Below, piece by piece: positions 29,581 to 41,208 of a stretch of 64,000 bases of DNA; position 1 is the first letter of the stretch; every line of letters begins with the position of its first letter. The notes under the pieces are model-generated. The model was not told the origin of the DNA, did no database searches, and worked only from the letters and a program-made list of their open reading frames with translations. This DNA comes from Endothia cerciana (lineage: Eukaryota; Ascomycota; Sordariomycetes; Diaporthales; Cryphonectriaceae): the NCBI GenBank assembly GCA_026119935.1, contig JALRMH010000016.1:62001-126000 (forward strand), written 5' to 3'. The position numbers were made by a program, and so were the translations under genes.

Positions 29581-32539
29581 ATGCATCCTTCTTTCCTTGA
29601 TATCGATGCTGATGAAGCTCAAGGCATTGTAGATGAGCCGGCTGATGAGCTTTCATCGCTTCTTGCGCCAGGAACATCTGAGAATCGAGCCAGGATTCGG
29701 AAAGTCTGGAACCAGTAAGTAGCTTCAATTTACTACACATAGATCTTTGAGCTTTAGCTGAAATAAAAAAGCTTCTGGACAATATTCAAAAGAGGTCCTG
29801 GATAAATTTGGATAGATTTGTGTTAATTAGGTTCCTTGCAAGACGAAGCAGTCCGCCTTTGCATAAAGTTCTTGAAAGTCTATGCTAAAGCACGCAAGCG
29901 CAAGGTGTTGAGTCTTGGGCCAGAAGAATACCAGATCATGCGAACTGTCAACAGAGGTACCGCCTTACTTACCTGCTGGCGTTCTCTGGTTCTCGACTTC
30001 AATCAGACTGTGCTTGCTCGAAAGAGGAAAGAGGATCCTGATCATAAGTCCCAATAGTCTTTGAAGGCTTATGAGGGCATGCATGTAGACATTCGTGCTG
30101 GGCCTGTTTTCGAGGTTGTCAAGGTGAGAGCAATATCAATAGTATTTCTTTTTAAATAAAACAGACTAGCTACTAATATGCATTTTAGTGGATAAGAATT
30201 TATACTGAAAGCTTAGGGCTCAGTCTTGAGCAGACTTTTGTCAAGAAAGAGGCAACAGCTGAAGATATTGTCCTTCTTATAAAGACCCTTTGGCAGCGGG
30301 CTAAAGATATCCCCTGCATGCCTGCTGTGCGGATTGCCTTCCATCTGGTGCTACTTCTTAGTAGCATCGGTGGCTTTCGTCCAGGTTGCTTCATGGATCT
30401 CAAGTATAGTCAAGTAGCCCTTGATATAATTCTTCATTCCAAGGGAGAAAGGCGACTCGTTGTCACTTTCACCATATACCAGAATAAGCAGCAGGCCAGT
30501 ACTATCAAGCAGGATCAAGCGAATGTATATGTATCAAATTGTTTCTGGAAATCAAGACTATACGAGATGCTAATATAAACCCCTTGCAGCTTGAGCTTTT
30601 CTATTGTGATGAACCCGAAGAGCCTCTTCTGCCCTGTCAGTCTCGTTATTGCTCAGGCCCTTGCAGATAAAGCTTTTGATGTTCCAACAGACTCGCTTAA
30701 TGATGTGCTGTCAAGGCTGAATCTCGAAGATAGGAAGCGCCTGAGGATAAAGTGGAAAGATAATATAATAGACAGACCGATATTCCCTATCGATTACTAC
30801 ACCTTCAGGGGGCTATAGACTTGTACAACGCTTGTCGCCGGATACCCCGAACGAATCTGTCTATATTCGTTACGCATCGGCGCAGCAAACCAGCTTGATG
30901 GTATGCAACTTTGGCTTCCCAAATAATATAGATTGATCTAGAACTGACTTTTTGTACTAAAGGTGTGCTTAAGCCAGCATTGCGAAACTATATATTTTCT
31001 CACAGTAGTGAAAATTTCCAGCGCAGCTACCAGGCAAGACAAATTCGACAGAACCTTTTACCGATTCTGTTCCCAGAAGCTTCAGCTAATGAGGATCTGT
31101 TCATATTACTGCGCTAGTTATCTTTAGACTGTGATAGCAAGGCTCCGATATATGTAAAGCGAAGCGATATTGACTACTAGGAACACACTTGTAGCGATCT
31201 ACAATAATGCGCAGAACAAGGCAATATACAGCATCGCTCTGTCATTATTCAGGGCCTGACGCGCCTGCTAATCGCCGAGAGGAGACGACAGTACTTCCAG
31301 GACGCATACGATTTGAGGGCTTATAGGAAGGCAAATGACGGTTTAGCGGAGCCACATAAGAACTATGCACGCCGGTCTATCTACGCGAACACCTCTTCGA
31401 CCGCAGACACAGTTGCATCGCTTTTAGAGCTAGCTGATGCTACCACTCTCAACCATGCAAGGTCGTATATCGAGAGCCTGGCTATATACTAAGCTATTGA
31501 CACAGACCCGCCTTGTTCGTCTCCCGCCCTTTGGCCGGTATTGGAAGATGAGCCCGAAAGCAAGGAAGAAGAAGCTCTGGGAAAGCCCCGAGAGGAGCTG
31601 GCTATTGTCGAAAAAGTTCGATGTCTTCTCTGTCAGAAGTTTCAAAAAAACATGTCCGCTCTATCACAACACTACGACAAGGTGCATAAGGCAACGTTGA
31701 GCGGACCATTCTCCTGCCCCGAATGCGATAGCCACATCGTCAACGGCTGGAACGACTGGGTAGCTCATATTTCGTCTCACCATAGAGTTCATAATGCACC
31801 CAGACGCAGAGCTACAGGAGGCATCACATGCCTCCTCTATAGCAGGACCTTCGCTTCAGTGAATAGACTATCGAGACACACTGCGCAAATTCACCAACGA
31901 GACTTCGAAAACCCGTTCCCCTGCCCAGTGTGCTGGGGGCAGCATATCATGATCAGCAGTCTGTCTGAGTGGTGCAGCCATGTGGCGTTATCTCACAGCG
32001 GGAGCGAATATGCCCCCAGGCCGCCACCGAGTATGAAGCATCGCTGCCTCTTGTGTGAGCATGAGGTCTTCAGTGAGCAAAATCACTACACAAGACATCA
32101 TCAAGACATATTCGGCAAGCCATTCAGTTGTCCAGAATGCCTCAGGCAGGGTGCAGATAATGTACCTATGATTACCAGCCGCGACAACTGGCAGCTTCAT
32201 TGCATTGCTGTCCACGGCAAGACTACTCTTGTTTTCGGACAGCAAAAATATGATCGCTGCCTTGCTTGTAATCAATGCTTTGCTAAAGTCTCTGATCACT
32301 TTACGAAACAGCATATGCAGTCTTTCCCATTCACCTGCCCGGAGTGCCAAAGGTCCACGGGCTGTCCAGGTCCTCTGATGCAGGATCGAAATAGCTGGGT
32401 AAAGCATTGTGCTGTTATTCATGATAGCACTGCAGCAGCTCTGTCTTCGCAGACGGCACGGACTCACGAAAGGAAAAAGCTCAGGAGAGATAATGATTTG
32501 GTATGGGCAAAAGAAAGCAAGGATGATTCTCCTAGCTGA
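29581..32539 (+). pseudogene. DUF3435-type tyrosine recombinase with zinc-finger tail, decayed
   Basis: ATG at 29581. Collinear pieces: ENRARIRKVWNQ, intron from 29715; RLCIKFLKVYAKARKRK; intron 30124..30188; then the DUF3435 core AFHLVLLLSSIGGFRPGCFM-DLKYSQV; intron 30525..30589; LCPVSLVIAQALADKAFDVP (after a 2-base deletion); YSLRIGAANQLD; RNYIFSHSSENFQRSYQAR (candidate catalytic Arg and Tyr); AERRRQYFQDAYDLRAYRKA. The same frame runs on into eight CxxC knuckles forming four tandem pairs (31.6-32.4 kb), one with Cys replaced (CLLY). Stops TAG near 30055, 30820, 31120, 31180 and TAA near 31490 interrupt it; most fit CAG>TAG or CAA>TAA. DUF3435 proteins are Crypton-like tyrosine recombinases, among them the captains that mobilise Starship giant transposons. 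This copy cannot act; no Starship ends are identified. Confidence 0.75.
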
Positions 32540-34063
32540 GATTGTATGTTAGGGAGGAGTTGGGTTTCTATTTGCGCTGATTCATCAGCATGCTTTGACC
32601 GAAAAAGTGGGATCATCAGTGCCAATTGATTTCTAGATCTGATTTAGTATATGGCTCTTGAGGTCAGTCCACGAGCTACGACTCTTTGTTACAATATGTG
32701 CTCATGCCATAGAGCATATAGAGTAGAGGAATATCAATAATAGCTCTTGAATTGCTTGAAAGGCTGGAGTATAGCATTTATACTAGTCGATACATCTCGA
32801 CATCTACCCTGGGAACCATGCCTGAACTTAGCACTTATGGGGAGTGCTGGCTTCCTGACACATACCTGTATTCTCGAAACTCGTAGGGTTGGAATTGCGA
32901 TAGCAGATGAAGACTCTAAAGGCTGGAGACTGGAAGACAAGGTGGGCGCTGGGCTCGAGGAGTTACTAAGCTGTGGAAGTTAAAGCAAGATGGAAGATTT
33001 TGCAGGTGCATGGCTCACGGGAAACTGACAGCGGGAAACAAATCATGAGGCACACTTAGCCACAAATCTAGAATAGCACAGGTAGTACTAAGCCCTGTCA
33101 GCTGAGCTTGTATTCATGCTAATCAAACGAGTTGGAGTTGGCGCTAGGATGATCCTCCTGACGCTAATCACAGAAAGCCCTCATCCGAGCTAGCTTCAAA
33201 CTCAAATTGCAAGATGATTGCAGTAAATGATCTAAGGTGAAAGCCCCTCAAATTTCCACCGTCCACCGCAATCGAAACAGACATCTCACCTTCCCCCAAG
33301 AAGAAAAAGGGAAGGTGAATCTCTAAGGGAGTGGCTCATTAGGCACAGAATATGCCCACATCAAATGTGAACACGTCAATATGACTTCAACTTTTAAGTG
33401 CCCACTGCTTAGTAACTTCTCCACAGTATACGCACCGCTTGACATATAACAAGCTGGCATGTGATGACGTACTGTGTATGGCCACCCAGCCACCCCATTC
33501 CAGAGCAGAGCTGGACCACTCACTACTTCTTAGGACCCGCTGTCTGATAAGGTGCTAATATATGAATGAAGTCGCTTCTGTTGTCAAGGCAAGTCCACAG
33601 CATACTGGATTGAACACGACTACCACCACAACAAAACAGTATCTCCACTGCGTCCCTCTCACTGTCCACGATTACTCCCCAGACAGTTAAGCGCGACAGT
33701 ACCATTCTACAAGCTTCTACTCGTCGCCTACGGCCGACGAAAGACCCTGGGTGTTGGCTTCAGCGCAGACTAATCTGGGGCAGCAGGCGTGGCTGGGCCG
33801 GCCAGTAAGAACTGAACTGCTTGTTCACTTTTTCTGTCATCCGTCTTTCCATTTTCGAGTCAAGGCTACTCTTCAGACGAAAAGCCTGGGTGGGCGGGAT
33901 CCTGCATTCGCAGGGGTTTTATTTTTTATTTTTTCTTGTATGTTGCAATATCTTATACCTGAAATTTTGGAATGGCTGATCGCTCTGCTATGTCTCCAAC
34001 GCACTCGACGCACTCGGTGGTACCACGACGAACCTAAACACACCACGATCTAACAGCAGCTCA
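32540..34063. other. No recognised gene
   Basis: About 1.5 kb after the recombinase relic. Short frames only. Near 33240-33310 a C-rich stretch and a GGGAAACTG/GCGGGAAAC pair at 33015-33045 recall the tracts at 28.8 and 29.3 kb. An ATG frame at 33990 (MSPTHSTHSVV) soon stops and could be the displaced start of the next gene. Confidence 0.35.
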
Positions 34064-35178
34064 TTGTCTGATTCCTCCCATAGCATTGAACCAACATGGC
34101 CTCCTGCCAATATTGACTTCCACACGCCAGCCTTGGCATCCTGGCAACCCGGCAATCGCTTGGGAAAGATGTTCCTCGGCATCAACTGGATCTCGCAGCA
34201 TAACGAAGGCGCGTTCTTCAAACTTGATACACGTATTCTGATGGAAGGAGTGCACGTGCGCCGTCACCGCAGCACTCGTGGTGTCCGTGTTTACATTTTC
34301 ATTCCTCCTGAGCGCATTCGCCAACTTCGGTTCGATCCTGATCCTGATGTGAAATGGATGGGTCCGAACACAGTCGCCTTGACTTTTGACATGATCAGGC
34401 CACCAGCTCTAGTACTCCCCAGCGCATTCGCAATACCGAATCAGATGGCAGATGATAGACTCAGATCTCTGCATACACTGACTGCACAGTCATCATTTAC
34501 CATCTATGCAACCATTTCAAGCCGAAGATTCCCAAATGCATGGATGCGCCAGCTTTGCACAGCAGTCTCAACACAAGCCTTGCCGAGCATCAAACGCTTT
34601 GGATTTGCGATGAGCCCATCATTATTTGGGGGTCGTGGCGCACAGATAGTAGAAGGAGACTCGCTTTCTAACCCAGATGCTAGTACTACTAATGCTTCTA
34701 TGCCACCCCCTTATGATATAGCTCCAAATGCAAATTGTAAGTACCCTTCATAATAAGCATATAATTAGTCTAATTTATATTAGCTCGTGGCCAAAAACGT
34801 ATTCGGAGCAGCTCTCTATCTGCAATCTCTAAGCCCTTAGACTGTGCAGCCATGGAAGCAGCTCTCGACGCTCGACTCCAGACCCACAAGCACGAGATCG
34901 CCGGACTACATAATACGCTCAGGTCAGATATTATAGGGCTGCTCTCTGAGCATAGGAGGGATGTCGCGCAAATGCTAGATGCCTGCAAGATCGAGTTTGC
35001 TGACAAGTTGGCTTATTCGGAGGAACGGGTCAGAGATGATGTTGTAGAAGGACTGACGGACTTCATTGAGAGGAAAGTCATAAATGAGATGGAGGGAGTT
35101 CAAGACTATGTGATGGACAGCATCACATCGATGTCCTTGACGGCTGAGTTGACGTTTCCTCAACACTCCAGATTTTAG
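34064..35178 (+). CDS. Coiled-coil protein of unknown family, member 2
   Basis: Exons up to 34736 and 34784..35178, joined in frame across a 47-nt intron (GTAAGT...TATTAG). Same plan as the 431-aa protein at 18.2-19.5 kb: beta-rich N-terminal domain (GAFFKLDTRILMEGVHVRRH, GVRVYIFIPPERIRQL compare TTPVYLYIAPESI), linker with MPPPYDIAP and GQKRIRSSS, then a helical tail (EAALDARLQTHKHEIAGLHN, EERVRDDVVEGLTDFIERKV). No ATG lies in frame at the 5' end: the open frame begins after a stop at 33977, and the first in-frame ATG is 34169, inside the conserved domain. Either a short first exon is missed or the start was lost. With the frame from 34064 the length is about 355 residues. Function unknown. 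Confidence 0.6.
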
Positions 35179-35979
35179 GTTGACAAATACAATAGAGTTG
35201 GAAGACCTCCTGACTTAGATCGTCATATTGTAGTGGCCAATGTGTTTAGCACCGGGACCAGGAATGCAAGAGCGTTCTGGCGGTACTTCTATAAAAGAAC
35301 CACAATTCAACTTTTTCGTTTTCCCCCTCCCCCCCCCCTTTCCATCTTTTTCGTTCCTGTTGTGGTGGCCAGTGTATGGTGGCTCTCGGGATGTAGAGTG
35401 AAGTGGGTCCTGGGTTCTGGCGGAGTGCTAAATTACACGCTCTGGGGCTTAGCATGCCTCAAGTCCGGGAGACCTTATTTACATTCACTTCTCAGGCCAC
35501 GGAACCTGACGAGAGAGCCTGGACGCATCGTCGAATGCAGGTCATGGCGACTGTAAGTCGGACACAGCGCTCGCAATGATAGACGTCCAGGACCCCGACG
35601 CTGTACTCTCGCCTCTGAGCGGAGCATTTGGTCGCTTGCGTAGAGGCGGCTAGTACTTTACTAGATTCGATCTAGGATGTGGAGCAGAGAGCACAAGAGG
35701 TCTGAGGTTTTCGTATGTGTTACTGAGCTCTGGATGTAAACAGGAGGAACACTGGCTGCACTTGTGTTGGAGACAGGAGGGAGGGAGACTGCACTGGTGC
35801 TGTTAGTATCCGGATAGCAGAGGAGCTGGACGGAAAGCATGCAGGTACCAGATTGTGCTCTTGTTCGGCACGCGAGGCTCTGGCCCTGACCATGGCTGGG
35901 TGGTCGGGAAAATGGGGCGGAAATATGCGGTCTATCTGCCCATCTGCTCGTCCAAGTCACGCCATCTGAGGGGATCGCA
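35179..35979. other. No recognised gene
   Basis: Contains a C-rich run near 35325-35340 and short frames on both strands. The upstream portion of the kinase relic may extend into 35640-35980, but I cannot read it. Confidence 0.35.
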
Positions 35980-37014
35980 GGTTTGTATGATCTCGATCCA
36001 TCTGCAGACCGGGGTTTCAGAATAACACTCGATTGTATACCTGCAGGCCGATAGTAACGGCGATGTCGAGCTGTAGTACAATGGAAGATATACTCTTCAT
36101 GTGAAGATCAACCGCCTCTGTATCGGCTGGACTTTGTGCTCGAGTTCTCCGCCAGGGACGAGACAGCATATTTAACCTGTCTCGAGGACTAATTATATGC
36201 GGAAGCGGTATCAGGGCTGGCACTATCACTGCCGTATGCAGGAGTATAGCTGTCTCGATATATTGCCCAAGCCTACAAATCTCGATATGAGGAATGTTAT
36301 TATTCATCATATTATCTCTAAGGGGGCTTTTGGCGCGGTTCAGGCTAGTATCAATAAGTGGTCCGGAGAGATTATAGCTAGACGATACACTGTTGTTACT
36401 ACGATGTCCCTATTAGTATCCGGGCGGCCCTCGGGTCCTGGGGCTTCATGGCACCAGAGGTCGGGCACCAGGAAGGGTATGCTAACGCTATCGATATCTT
36501 CAGCCTGGAGTTCTCCATATTAGCCATCTTTATACTATAAGATAGCGCAGAGCCTATGTCTAGGGATAACTATACGAGGATCCTTGAGCATCTTGCCAGC
36601 TTTCAGGGCTATATTCCCGATAACCTCAAAAATCCCCTCTGTTCTATAGTAGCATGGGATCCCTCGAGCCACCTGATAGCTGAGGAAGCTCTGGCCGATC
36701 AGGTCTGGGAACAGACCGCGGTGGTGGAACCTGATCCTGAGGACGAGAGCTAGGGAAGTGGGCAGGTCTCAAGGTTAGGCTCTGGCAGCACGCAAAGGGG
36801 AAGGGAGCCGAGACTGCAGCGGTCGGGCGGCCCCTCCCTTTCTGGCTCACGTGGAATGACCAAGAGGACGCACGAGTCTGCCCGGCCAGCCATGCCTGGG
36901 GGTCAGTCAGGCGCAAATAAGAAGACACGGACGTCTCGCCCGTCTGGCCAGGAGGGTAGGGTACAGAAATCAGAAGGGTCGGATGGCCATTCCCTGCTAT
37001 CACCACCTCCATAA
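35980..37014 (+). pseudogene. Ser/Thr protein kinase relic
   Basis: Collinear plus-strand pieces: GLYDLDPSADRGFRITLDC; RLDFVLEFSARDETAYLTCL; YSCLDILPKPTNLDMRNV followed by the glycine loop HHIISKGAFGAVQASINKWS and GEIIARR (the VAIK Lys is Arg here); then directly GSWGFMAPEV (APE) and YANAIDIFSLEFSIL (helix F); and the C-lobe end NPLCSIVAWDPSSHLIAEEA, with a Ser/Gly-rich tail reaching a TAA at 37012..37014. The catalytic loop (HRD) and DFG segment are deleted between the glycine loop and APE, and there are stops after SILAIFIL and at 36751..36753 (TAG). The N-terminal pieces resemble the region before the kinase domain in fungal FHA-type kinases, but no FHA domain is visible. Confidence 0.65.
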
Positions 37015-37139
37015 GTCAGCTGATCCTTGTCCATATATCTAGCTATATAGACATTATTTACATCCTCTGCCATGCTAAGAGAGAATATTGTGACTAGCTT
37101 GCAGCAAGCTCCTGTATACAGCTCAAACATTGACTGGAT

Positions 37140-37845
37140 AGAGCCAACTTTGCAGTTGCGTCTCGGGAGGATATGCCAGTAAACAAGAAGGTGTCACTGC
37201 TCCAAGTGAGCAGGCAATTACTGCCATCAATTTTTCAGCCGGGAGCGATTATCGGCAAGACCAATTGTCGAGATTGTTCATTTGACTAGAGCAGTCGAGA
37301 TATTGGACTCGATACTTAATTAGTGTGAGCAGCTTCTTGACGTCGACCAGTCGCATCCTCCAGCCGCATTACAAATAGCCAAAGATATCTATATATGCTA
37401 TCGAGATAACCTTTATCTTCAAGATATAACAACACTCACCAGGACTAACAAAGAGAATTACTTCGTTGCATGTGCTGGTGTTGCAATAGCATCATATGCT
37501 TTAGTTCTGGACAATATCCTGCAAAACAGCCAGAACCCACTTGAGGATGCAGCGGAAGCCTTAAGAGCTTGGGAGGCAGCTGAGGCAGGAAGCTGGTTAT
37601 TCTGAGATGCCCACGCTCTATTCTCCCGCATCTAAATTAGAACACACGAACGCTGGAATCTGAGACAGACTGCTGCAGCGATTTTCCAGACGACAGGTCG
37701 ACAATTCTATTATATTGGTCCTGGGACTGTCTGTTGGATCCTTAATTCTCTAGATCCAGATGGTCATAGCACAGGCCGGAGAGAAGGCCGAATCACAAGC
37801 GGGCAGTTCTTTTCTATTGTTAGAGTCATCAAAACTGATAAATAA
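37140..37845 (+). pseudogene. Unidentified coding relic
   Basis: One plus-strand frame from about 37255 is clearly protein-like although stops prevent a long open frame: RPIVEIVHLTRAVEILDSIL, LQIAKDIYICYRDNLYLQDI, TRTNKENYFVACAGVAIASY, LEDAAEALRAWEAAEAGSWL, then ERWNLRQTAAAIFQTTGRQF and YYIGPGTVCWILNSLDPDGH to TAA at 37843..37845. Stops TAA, TGA, TAA/TAG occur inside; upstream, SEQAITAINFSAGSDYRQDQ lies in another phase. I do not recognise the family. It is near a recombinase relic and could be transposon cargo. Confidence 0.45.
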
Positions 37846-38590
37846 AAGCTGATATCAACAGACTCTTTTCATTGCTATTCTATGTCAAGGCCTGTGTGTG
37901 GGACTAAGCCTGGTCTTCCCCCTCCCCCCTCCTTTCCCTCCCCCCGGGGGCCTTTGCTCTTAGGGGCATTAAGAACACTAGTTAAGCATTTTCCCAAGAT
38001 CCTTCAGGGGTTGTTGCACCATCTCCTGAACTATCTCCCAGCTCTTTTCATCCATATGCAAGCTATCCTTGAAATACTGCTTGAGATCCCTATTTTGCTC
38101 TTCAGCAAGGCTTGTGAACCTCTTCCGTGACCTATACGTTGGATGGGTTATAACATCTAGCCTTTATCTGAGATCCCCTATACTATTACAGCTAGTTAGC
38201 TGAACTTTACAGGGCGAGAGGCCTCTGGTAATAGTCATAATTATATGTGAGGTTATAGGGAAGGAGAACCACTAAGGTGCAATTATAGTAATTATGGACC
38301 TCTCATGATATGTGTCTAGAATAACCAAGAATATATTGCGTAGTTGTTTTTTATTTGGTGGAAAGTGCTCTTCTCTTTGGCTGTTAACTTATGACGGAGT
38401 CAAGATATAAGAATTACTAAAAGGAGAGTTAATAATCCTAGACGCCTTTGATTCGGCAGCATTGGTACTGTAGCTTGTAGAATAGACTCTTATGGGATGT
38501 TTCCCCCTACGCTATAGACTCGAATCCCCATTTCCCGGGAAAGTCAAAATTCATCTTGACGGGTATCTTGTTCTGCATAGCCCCATCCAA
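37846..38590. other. No recognised gene
   Basis: AT-rich in part (38140-38460), with a C-rich run at 37918-37946. No coding signal recognised. Confidence 0.35.
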
Positions 38591-40080
38591 CTAACGCACC
38601 GCAAGACTTTTGAGGCCCTCGCATCTCCGTATTCTGTCTTCGTTGCTATCGGCTCCTGGGAAAGCCTTGCATTCCCGTTCCAGGACAGCAACCGTCAGTT
38701 GGAAACCCGGCGTAAAGAAAAAAAGGCGCGATTGCCCTGCTCTCCGTAAGTGTTGCATGGAATATTGCTTGCAGGGCCTTCAGCGCATATTTCATTAGCT
38801 GGATGTGGTGGTCCTTGATCTTCTGTTGTGGATTGGTGGGCATTCCATGTGCATTCCTTCTAACCATTAAAGTGAGCATATCGCTCAGGAATAGACGAAG
38901 ACACATGACTATCGTCCAGTGCAGCGTGACTGAGTGATACTTCATCATCGTACTGAAGGAGAGGACGTTGTCGAAATATGACCGAACGTCCCCCGCGTTG
39001 ATGTTAGACCAAAAGTAACCCGATATGGGGTTAGCAGCCGCCTCTTGACGGCCAGGGCGAGAGTGAAACCCCACAGATATTCGTGTTCCAGCGCGCCAAT
39101 CGTGCTTCATTGCGAGACAAGATGCTTTCAGCTGTGTCGTACAGAGCGATTAAGATCTTGTCAGGATCCTCGTCGTCCTCTCCACTTGCAGTTGACCTTT
39201 TCGTAAACACCTGGTCATATTGAGCCATGATAGACACAATAGTAGTGGCCTCTATCATCAGAGAATCCGTTGAAGTGTAAAGCTCGAAGTAAGTACTGAA
39301 ATTCGGGTTCTCGGGCTTCTCAAGCACCGATCTCATCTCGATGAGCCATGCCGAACTGATGGGTGAGCGTTGCCGCCAGTCGTCACTCGAGAGAGGACTC
39401 GGCTGCCTGGCTGACAAAGTCTATAAAATCTGAGGTCATGTCAGCTAGGAAAGCCACATTTCGACGGCCGTGACAGGCCTATGCACAATAAACAAGCTCG
39501 AAAACCCGAGCTGCCGAAAATTGGTTTTCGAGTACACATGTTCTGCACCTCGGAGATTGATAGCAGCAGCTGGGCCACGTATGTAGCTTTGCCAGTTGCG
39601 TGAAGAAGGCGACATTTTAAGCTTTTTGTTGGCTTCTACGTTAGAGTGAGACTGACAGTGCCTCGGGGGGGAGGATGAAACATACTTCCCAGAACATCAT
39701 CACAAGACAGGAGAAAGGCAAATGCTGCCAATACTCCTCGGAAATGTCGTGGAAATCAGAATTTACACGCTTTAACTCCGCTAACCTGACTGACATGGAG
39801 TGGAGCGCCATGCAATAGCTGTGAAAGCTCCGGCGCACCGACACGGTGTCGGTATTGGCCGTCCCAAAGTGGCCCTGAGCGAGAGCATTGACGGCAAAGA
39901 GAACAGGTCTGCTTGGTGACAACGAGTATTTAGGGTTATCGAGTACATCGAAGGAAACCAAGGAGAAGTAATGGCGGAAGATACCACCGATGAAGGCTGG
40001 AGCTTGGAAAGGCTCTGTTCCAAACGAGGCTTGGAGTATAGAAGACTAGGTCCGTAAAGGTCTCGGAACACGTAAGAGTC
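38591..40080 (-). pseudogene. Fungal-specific transcription factor, C-terminal part, broken
   Basis: Minus-strand pieces in order: FIGGIFRHYFSLVSFDVLDN and RPVLFAVNALAQGHFGTANT, SFHSYCMALHSMSVRLAELK, FSCLVMMFWE, donor GTATGT at 39685; NWQSYIRGPAAAINLRGAEH; RQPSPLSSDDWRQRSPISSA, MIEATTIVSIMAQYDQVF; after a one-base insertion near 39055, RPGRQEAAANPISGYFWSN and HSVTLHWTIVMCLRLFLSDM; IQLMKYALKALQAIFHATLT; after an A-run indel near 38720, PGFQLTVAVLERECKAFPGA to TAG at 38591..38593. This is the middle-homology region plus C-terminus of a Zn(II)2Cys6-type regulator. The DNA-binding domain is absent: similarity stops where the MFS fragment begins. Confidence 0.75.
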
Positions 40081-40111
40081 CGAGAATTCGAGCTCAGAAG
40101 TGTGATTCTGA

Positions 40112-40980
40112 TTTGTGCTCTTCGGCGTGCTAGGAATCGCATTCCTTGCGTTCGCATACTGGAAAGGCGCGGAAGCCTCCCTACCCATCCGGATGATAAC
40201 GAAAAGGAGTGTCGCTTCAGCCACGTGGAATGCCTTTTGTAACTTGGCCGCATTCATCATCCTTATCTACTACATTCCTTTCTGGCAACAAGTTATTCGC
40301 GTTACTAGTGCTGCCGAGTCCGTCATCAGACTGTTTCCCTTTGTATTAGGAGTGGTTATTATGGCCAATTTGTCCGGAGCTCTGGTCTCTAAGTTTGGAT
40401 ACTGTAGGTCATTAGGCTTGAGGATCCTCCGTGCATCGAGCCCAGACAGCTAATCTTTGGGAAATTTTTAGATGCCCCCATGATGATATTCTCCACTATC
40501 GTTACGCCGATCGGAGAGGGCCTAATGACAACCTGGACTGTCAATGCGAGTTTCTCCCACTGGGTCGGCTACCAAGCAATGGCAGGCCTAGGTCTTGGGT
40601 TGGGTCAGCAACAGCCCATGATGGCGATACAGACTATTTTGCCCAAGGCCGAGGTCCCAGCGGGGACTTCTATCATCATGCTCGTCCAGACGCTCAGTGG
40701 GGCCATTTTTGTCTCGGTCGGACAGTCTGTGCTTCAGAATGAACTCGTGAAAAATCTCAAAGCAGCATTGCTCAACGGCGGCTTCGATCCATCCAGTCTG
40801 ACTAACACGGGCGCGACCCAGGTGCGGTCCCTGGTACCTTCACAGTACCTGTAGACGGTCCTGGTAGCCTACAACAGCGCCTTGACTAAAGTATACACAG
40901 TTGCGCTGTGCCTGTCGGCCCTCACTATTATTGGTAGCCTTTTGATTGAATGGAAGAGCGTCAAGAAGGTTAAGGGGTGA
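40112..40980 (+). pseudogene. MFS drug transporter (DHA14-like), C-terminal half
   Basis: No start; similarity begins at VLGIAFLAFAYWKGAEASLP and runs through FIILIYYIPFWQQVIRVTSA, ANLSGALVSKFGY; a 68-nt intron (40404..40471) joins in frame to YAPMMIFSTIVTPIGEGLMT, GYQAMAGLGLGLGQQQPMMA, IQTILPKAEVPAGTSIIMLV, QTLSGAIFVSVGQSV, VRSLVPSQYL, TAG at 40852..40854, then TVLVAYNSALTKVYTVALCL and TGA at 40978..40980. This is the C-terminal half (about TM 8-14) of a 14-TM drug/H+ antiporter. The N-terminal half is missing; it abuts the transcription-factor relic head to head. The TAG fits CAG>TAG. Confidence 0.85.
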
Positions 40981-41208
40981 CGATCTTAATGGGCCATGCT
41001 TAACACAGTTAACAACTCCTCCACTCTGTAGTCATTTTCTCATTAGCATGTATAATAGGGCGGTTTGTCAATGCTCCAACCCTTGGAGTTCAGTGTACAA
41101 GTAACTTAGCAAATAATTATACGGGCGTACAGTCGAGATAGCACTTTCTTGCAGTCGACGGAGCGCTTCTCTTATAATCTCTACTACAAGGCAAAATTCT
41201 AAACAAGT

